Positions 58,300-64,000 of a stretch of 64,000 nucleotides of DNA are shown piece after piece. Where the stretch lies: assembly GCA_947311845.1 (NCBI GenBank), contig CAMZMU010000116.1, forward strand, positions 4,569,414 through 4,633,413, given 5' to 3'. The stretch comes from Poa pratensis. Its lineage: Eukaryota > Streptophyta > Magnoliopsida > Poales > Poaceae. The position numbers and the translations under genes are program-made. The notes beneath the pieces are model-generated. The model did no database searches. It was not told the origin of the DNA and was given only the letters and a program-made list of their open reading frames with translations. The first letter of the stretch is position 1, and the number at the start of each line of letters is the position of its first letter.

Positions 58300-60530
58300 T
58301 AGGAAGGATTCAGCTCCCCTCACGCGGCCACGTCACCCGCAAAACCTCCACCGTCCGATCACACCATCCAACGGTCCAGAGCGCGCTAAAATTCACGCTG
58401 CTACAGTAAAACTGTAGCAGTCGACTTTCCACCAATGGCGTGGCGCCACGTCGCGCCTCAGCGTCCCTTTTGCAAGAAACCCCCCGCAAAGGACTACATT
58501 GTAATTCCGCAAAAACTTGAGGACCTCCGTGCAAAACTTACAACGCAGCTCCCCCCTTCCTTCTTCCTCCTCTCCAACGCGACCGCGGCGTCGCCGGCGG
58601 CACCGACGCGGAGCACGGCCGCCACAGCCCTCCCCCTCCAAATCGCCGAGCACGGCCGAACCTACGTCGCCGACCCTACCTCCTCCCCAAGCGCGGCGAG
58701 CCGGGAGGCCGCATCGGCGGCGAAATCGCCGGCGCCATTCCCGCCTTCATCCGCCACTTTTCTGCGACGCCGGCGGCGCTCCGGCAACCGCGAAGCAGCA
58801 GCGCGACCACGTCCGGCTGCGGCGCGTCAAGGCGCATCCGGCAAGCGTACGCGCGCGTCCCAAAACGAGCGGCGCGCCGCCGGCGCCGCCGTCCTCCGTC
58901 GTGCTTCGCCGTGCTCACTCCGCCCGCAGATGCCAACTGACGTCACCATGACGTCATCCGCGGGCCCACACGTCAGACGATTTTTGATTTTTTTAACAGA
59001 AAAACTGTCAAATTTGTAAAATCCATAACTTACAAACTTCCCACCAGAAAAATATTAAAAAAATATCAAAATAATGAGAAAAATACGTGCTATCTATTTG
59101 TGTCCAAATACAAATATTTTTGAATACTCAAAATTGCCAAATATTTCGACATAGTGTAAATGCATTTACTCTAATTATAGTACTGAATTAATGATCAACA
59201 AAATTAAAATCTGCATAATTTTTAAAAACACACTTTTTTGAATTCCAATACTTTAAAAATATGAACAATTTCCGAATATTGCCATTCCGATACTTAAATT
59301 TTCCAATGAACTATACCCGTGAGGACAGAAAATGAATTTTCCAATCTAAATGCCCACAAAGAAAATTGCTACCTATTTCTATTAAAAAAATGCTACAACT
59401 AAACAAAAAAAACTTCCTTTTCCAAAAAAGAAAAATCACCCCATCTTAATTAAACAACTCCGGAAAAATGGTAAATAATGTAAAACAATAATTCCACATA
59501 CATCCACAAAAAAAAATGACAACTATGTGGAAGTGGTCACATAAAAAAAATGATGTCTAATTATCAAGCTTTCAATTTTTATGTGCCTTCCAAATTTTCG
59601 TATTTCATGCACGTTAAAAAGAAATCAGATACGACACAAAATATTCAAAATTGTATGACTCCCTTCTTTTTCCCAATTTCCTGTTTCCCAGATTTTCCTG
59701 CAAAATATGGAGTATTTCCAAAGTTTAATCAAATTTCAATTTCAAATAATGCAAATTCAAATTTCACCCACACATGCGTGGCACTGCCATTTAATCAAAT
59801 TTCAAGTTCAAACAATCCAAATTCAAATTACACGCACACACGTCACCCGGAAACCAACCACCGTTCGATCAGTGCAACAGACGGCCCAGATTTCTTTAAA
59901 ATTCGTGCGAGCTACAGTACTGTAGCTGGGGAATTTCTACCAATCACAGCGCGCGCACGCTTTTTGACGCAAGCGAATTTACAAAAAAAGAACCCGCGAT
60001 TTCCAGAAGCAAACCCGTAGTCCAGCTCCTAACACTGCGAAGGACCTATTCGCGAATATGCAAAACTACGAGGACTTTTCTGCGAAACATCCCGCACAAT
60101 CTCTCTTCTCCTTCTCTCTCCTCGCGCACGGCCGAAGCTCGGCGGCGCCGCCGACGCGCCGGCACGCCGCTACGCGCCTCCCCGCCCACATCTGAGCATA
60201 CGGAAGCCTCCGCCGTCGCACCCTCCACTTCCTCGACCACTCTCGCTTGCCGGGACGCCACGGTTTCGCCGGAATCTTCTCCGCCGTCTTCACAGCCCGC
60301 CGACGCGAAAATGGTCGCCGCCGGCGATTCCGGCGACCATTTGGCTTGCCGCGCCGCCCGGCCGGCTCGCCTCGACGGCCTCGCGCAGATCTGCACGCTC
60401 CCAGGCCCGCGCGAGCGCGCAGCTGCTCGAGCGCGGCGGAGCAGCACGGCCGCGTCTCCATCGGCAGGTGACGTCAGCAGCGTCAGCGCGGGCCCACCTG
60501 TCGGTTTTTTTTCATTTACGTAAATGATTT
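58300..60530 (+). repeat. Two diverged copies of a GC-rich module inside the Helitron
   Basis: 58300-58960 and 59835-60500 share the order ACGTCACCCG, CCACCGT(C/T)CGATCA, CAACGGTCCAGA or CAGACGGCCCAGA, AAAATTC, CTACAGTA..CTGTAGC, then GAGGAC and a CT-rich to CGCCGG-rich segment. The relationship is old and no protein is conserved between them. Confidence 0.6.
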
Positions 60531-60860
60531 CATAAAACATTAAAACCCTGACCTGTGGGTCCCACCTGTCAGCCATTTATTAATTACAGAAAAAACCTAA
60601 AATCTATAAAATTTGTATCTTTTGACCTGCAATTCAGAATAATTCAAACAATATATCAAAATTTGCAGAAAAATAAACCCTTTGCAACTATCGCATTTCA
60701 TACATGACTAATCAACTTGAATACATGTTTAATTTACAAAAACTTAAATGTTAAATATAAAATTTGTGGAAATGACATCTCACCTCCAATTAAATTGATC
60801 TAAAACAGCTAAAATACCAAAAAAAAAAAGAAAAATATAATCTTTACAGCTAAAACATTT

Positions 60861-61190
60861 CAATACATGCAGAATTGTTAGATTCATATCTTTCAAACCA
60901 TAATTCAAAATACATGCAAATTATTAAATTCATATCTTCCAAACTGTAATTCAAAAAAAAAACATTTCCAGACAATTTAAATTTTTACACCTAACACATT
61001 TCCACGCATCCTAAAACAACCATAATTCCAATACATGCAGAATTGTTAGATTCATATCTTTCAAACCATAATTCAAAATACATGCAAATTATTAAATTCA
61101 TATCTTCCAAACTGTAATTCAAAAAAAACATTTCCAGACAATTTAAATTTTTACACCTAACACATTTCCACGCATCCTAAAACAACCATA
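60861..61190. repeat. 168-bp tandem duplication
   Basis: CAATACATGCAGAATTGTTA begins at 60861 and again at 61029. The following 160 bp, including TCATATCTTTCAAACC and CATTTCCAGACAATTTAAAT, are nearly identical and differ mainly in an A-run length. Confidence 0.9.
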
Positions 61191-61284
61191 ATTCCTACTT
61201 AATTAAAATAACTATAATATCAAATATAAAAATTATGACAATAACTTTTCACCTCCATTTAACCCCATCTTTATATTTGTTTTC

Positions 61285-61930
61285 TTTCGTTTTTTTGCTT
61301 TCCTTTTATTTTGCAGCAAAACAAGAAGAAAATAATTGCAAAACATTTTAACTTACAAAACAATTATGGTTCCCCTAAAATGGTACTCGAATAATAATCA
61401 AAAAAAAGAAAAATAAATGCAACACATTTTAGTTTGCTAGACAATTATATTAAACCGATTGATCGTTCTTCACAATAACTCCATAAATTATAACATTTAT
61501 TGTACCTACATTTAATAAACAATGCAACCGCATTTAATAAATAAACAAAAATGGTTAATATTCATAAGTAACCATAATATAGTTCCTCCATAATATATAT
61601 TTTTCCCTTTCGTTTTTTTGCTTTCCTTCTATTTTGCAACAAAACAAGAATAAAAATAATTCCAAAACATTTTAACTTACAAAACAATTATGGTTCCCCT
61701 AAAATAGTACTCGAATAATAATAAAAATAAAAAATAAATAAATGCAATACATTTTAGTTTGCTAGACAATTATATGAAACCGATTAATCGTTCTTCACAA
61801 TAACTCCACCAATTATAACATTTATTGTACCTATATTTAATAAACAATGCAACTGCATTTAATAAATAAGCAAAAATGGTTAATATGCATAAGTAACCAT
61901 AATATAGTTCCTCCACAATATATTTCCTCT
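61285..61930. repeat. 323-bp tandem duplication
   Basis: TTTCGTTTTTTTGCTTTCCT begins at 61285 and 61608. Both copies continue through GGTTCCCCTAAAAT, TTTTAGTTTGCTAGACAATT, CGTTCTTCACAATAACTCCA and CATAATATAGTTCCTCCA with only scattered changes. Confidence 0.9.
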
Positions 61931-62947
61931 GGTTATGATGCTAAAAAAAAACTTCCCAACAAAATGTAACCATAAACTACATTTCAATTAAATTAACATA
62001 TTTGGAGCTAACATACCTTAAATCCCTCTTATTATGTAATTACACTTACACCAAAAAAAAATATGATTACACAAGTACTTGAAGAAAATACAAACTCATT
62101 TCCTCTAATTATAAATTGCAACTAAACTAAATTCAATAAATACTCATATAATGTATTCTGTCTGAACATTGAATTACACTAAAGATTTACAGCAATCCAC
62201 AAAAATATAATATCAATTCGAATAGATTACTAATTGCAAATGTATATGACCGACAAAATATAAAAACATACTAAAATGTTAGGGAAAAAATTTAGCTATT
62301 TTTCACAAAAAAGAAATAAGTTCAAACAACTCAACTGTTAACTGTATGGAAAGACCAGTCATATTTGAGAACTACTACTGAAATTACAAAATTAAATATT
62401 CTAAAATGTCAGATAACTTTCAAACCTGCTCATTTGGTAAAGAATAAAAGAATCCAAATTTCAATAAATTCCAAATTGCTCATCCTTCTAAAATCTATTT
62501 GAACATTTCAACTCACAATTCACATTTACAAATTTCATAATTCCTAATACCTTCCAAATCTAATCATTTTGTACACACCAAAAGAATATAGATTCAAATA
62601 CATTCCGATACAAACCATATTCGAAATCTAGCCATTCCTCTAAACAGAAACTTTTCCAAATTCAAATAATATTCATATTCCAACCATTTTTTTTTCCACA
62701 AACATACTAAAAATTCATCAAACAAACGCGCGGCGTTGCCGCGCTAATATCCCTAGTAGTAAGAGAATAGTACAAGTGAATAGTAAAAGCGAATAGTAAA
62801 GTAGTAAAGTGAATAGTAAATTTCAAATTTGGAATCTGTACGAGCTGTCTCTCGTGCTCGTTAAGTTAAGCGTTAATAATTACTGTATCTCTAAAATAGT
62901 GCACCAATAATGGACGGTTGGTGTCACAGTATTGGCCATATTATTGG

Positions 62948-63802
62948 TTTTACTGTGTTACACAGTACAAGCCATATAATTGGTGTACTGCAGGATAGGT
63001 GTCCTGCATTGGTGGCAGTCTTCCATGGCACGCTTCCAGAGTTAGACACCTTAGTGCCTATGCTTCTAGACTTCATATTATTGCCCTCTTCATACATCAT
63101 TCATGCTTGAAATCTTTTGGTTGTCCACAAAACAACATCTTCTTGCATGCATACATGGTGGCATAAGCATGCGTACTCCAAAGCTTAACTGGCTAAATCT
63201 TCAACATATTTCTTTTACTACCTAACCCCGCCCGGATGATTGATAATACATTATCAATTGCTTTAATACGAGTATATATCCAATGATTAACTACGATCGA
63301 TCTTTAGGGCTGTACAAATCACCCAATATTTATTGAGCTAATCAAGAGGGCCAGTGAGATAGAGGCGCACAGGAAAAACTCGATATTGTTGCTTTAATTT
63401 ATACGATGTTTTGTGGCTATCTTAGTAGGACAGTACACCATGGCCATCTTTTATGCGGATTGCTAAGCGGCACCACTGGTCGGAAGATTTGCTATCAAGT
63501 AGTAATCAGAACAACGTTTATAATAAAAATCCAGCATCCGGTCTTCATTGGTGGGGCCTAGTTTATTTATCTTGTTATGTCCTCGTTGTATGATGGCGAT
63601 TTAGCCTCGTGGATTTGCATCTACCTAAATAAAATTATATTGTTATGATTCGGTGCCTTTGCGGATACACAGGTCCGAAGGTTTGACCTTGCTTTTTTCG
63701 AAAGAAACAACTAGCCTCCTAGTCATGTTCAAATCATGGTGCTCACATTTACAGACAACGTGAAGGTGCAGTAGACCGAGTTTCTTGATTATTCGTGGAT
63801 GT
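62948..63802. other. Intergenic DNA, no gene recognised
   Basis: A short imperfect inverted repeat (GGCCATATTATTGG / CCATATAATTGG near 62934-62984) lies just outside the foldback terminus. The remainder is AT-rich with no coding homology. Confidence 0.45.
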
Positions 63803-64000
63803 TTTTTTTTTTGCGAGGAAGAAAGATTTTCATATATGATCATAACAGTTTACAACATCAGACTCAACAACACGAACTATAGCTGGGTGGACATGCCCAA
63901 CCCAAAAATAGTTGTTCCCAATAGTTCTAGCCACATCTGCAAGAGCATGAGCTGCCTTGTTTTTCTCTCTTCCAATTTTCTCAACTACAAAACGATAAGT
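63803..64000 (-). mobile_element. LINE 3' end with RNase H-like C-terminus and poly(A), running off the right edge
   Basis: On the minus strand the sequence entering from the right reads VVEKIGREKNKAAHALADVA, then NNYFWVGHVHPA. This is the C-terminal part of the RNase H-like (RVT_3) domain found in plant LINEs and their relatives. It ends at TGA 63830-63832, followed by a short 3' UTR and an A-run (T-run on the plus strand at 63802-63812). No lesion is visible in the short piece present. Confidence 0.78.

Larger units (their letters stand above)
58286..62756 (+). mobile_element. Non-autonomous Helitron, 4.47 kb, nested in the foldback element
   Basis: The 5' end TCTATATATAAAAGTAGG starts at 58286. 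The 3' end shows the hairpin GCGCGGC-GTT-GCCGCGC (about 62728-62744), TAATATCC and CTAG at 62753-62756, then T. Host foldback sequence continues on both sides (AAAGCGAA | TAGTAAGAGAATAG), leaving TGCC before the TC as unexplained bases. No Rep/helicase frame is present. GC-rich, Ala/Arg/Pro-biased stretches at 58435-58990 and 60070-60520 open frames on both strands, without a recognisable protein. Confidence 0.78.
57541..62947. mobile_element. Inverted-repeat (foldback) element, ~0.94 kb without its Helitron insertion
   Basis: CCAATAATATGGCC(G/A)ATACTGTG and CACCAACCGTC at the left end recur inverted at 62897-62947. Inside, long arms pair: ACGAGAGACAGCTCGTAC (57758) with GTACGAGCTGTCTCTCGT (62838), TACTATTCGCTTT tracts with AAAGCGAATAGTA tracts, and 57985-58040 with 58099-58150. 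The central loop (58041-58098) holds a further perfect 9-bp hairpin ATGTTGTGC/GCACAACAT. The left arm carries extra sequence with a TATA box (CTATATAAGGAGG near 57641) missing from the right arm. No transposase and no target duplication were found. Confidence 0.78.

Noticed and set aside
58435..60576. Ala/Arg/Pro-rich frames inside the Helitron as captured genes
   Set aside because: The two related modules do not conserve a common protein, and frames are open on both strands due to high GC. Capture is possible but unsupported.

Overview
This window is nuclear DNA from a grass (Poaceae, probably a cool-season Pooideae/Triticeae-type genome). Three things point to this: intron-containing plant genes, dense nested transposons of typical grass families (Copia and Gypsy-type LTR elements, CACTA, Helitron, Stowaway and hAT MITEs, LINEs), and a BLE2-like gene, a family I know from rice and cereals. 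No bacterial or organellar genes, CRISPR arrays or conventional RNA genes are visible.

Layout. 1-2311: decayed Copia pol, minus strand. About 3190-4326: 5'-truncated LINE, ending 90 bp before a tandem array (4417-8285) of three von Willebrand A / Vwaint units with repeated exons and in-phase introns; the metal-binding motif of both surviving vWA domains is lost. About 9336-15304: CACTA transposon carrying a broken TNP2 transposase joined to a Transposase_24-type protein, with nested MITE and repeat arrays. 17024-19585: non-autonomous Helitron with both ends recognisable, followed by two further Helitron 3' ends pointing at each other near 20.1-20.3 kb.

24947-31958: BLE2-like membrane/ARM-like protein gene, minus strand. 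Its first coding exon is split from the rest by a 4.3-kb transposon-loaded intron. A truncated, divergent copy of that first exon lies at 34450 on the other strand. 36.3-49.1 kb: an irregular array of at least six copies of an unrecognised GC-rich module, broken up by a pol-less Gypsy-type LTR element (38721-44791), a solo LTR with a perfect target duplication (45017-45474) and Helitron ends.

49868-50993: small CACTA derivative ending 373 bp before the start codon of an intact nine-exon peroxisomal (glyoxysomal) malate dehydrogenase gene (51366-56200), the best-preserved gene here. Its introns carry MITEs, one ending 57 bp before a 36-nt micro-exon. 57541-62947: an inverted-repeat (foldback) element split by a 4.47-kb Helitron with internal tandem duplications. 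The right edge holds the 3' end of a LINE on the minus strand.

Only the malate dehydrogenase and BLE2-like genes look intact and host-functional. The vWA array is recent enough to keep long open exons and good splice sites but carries lesions. The rest is mobile-element debris.
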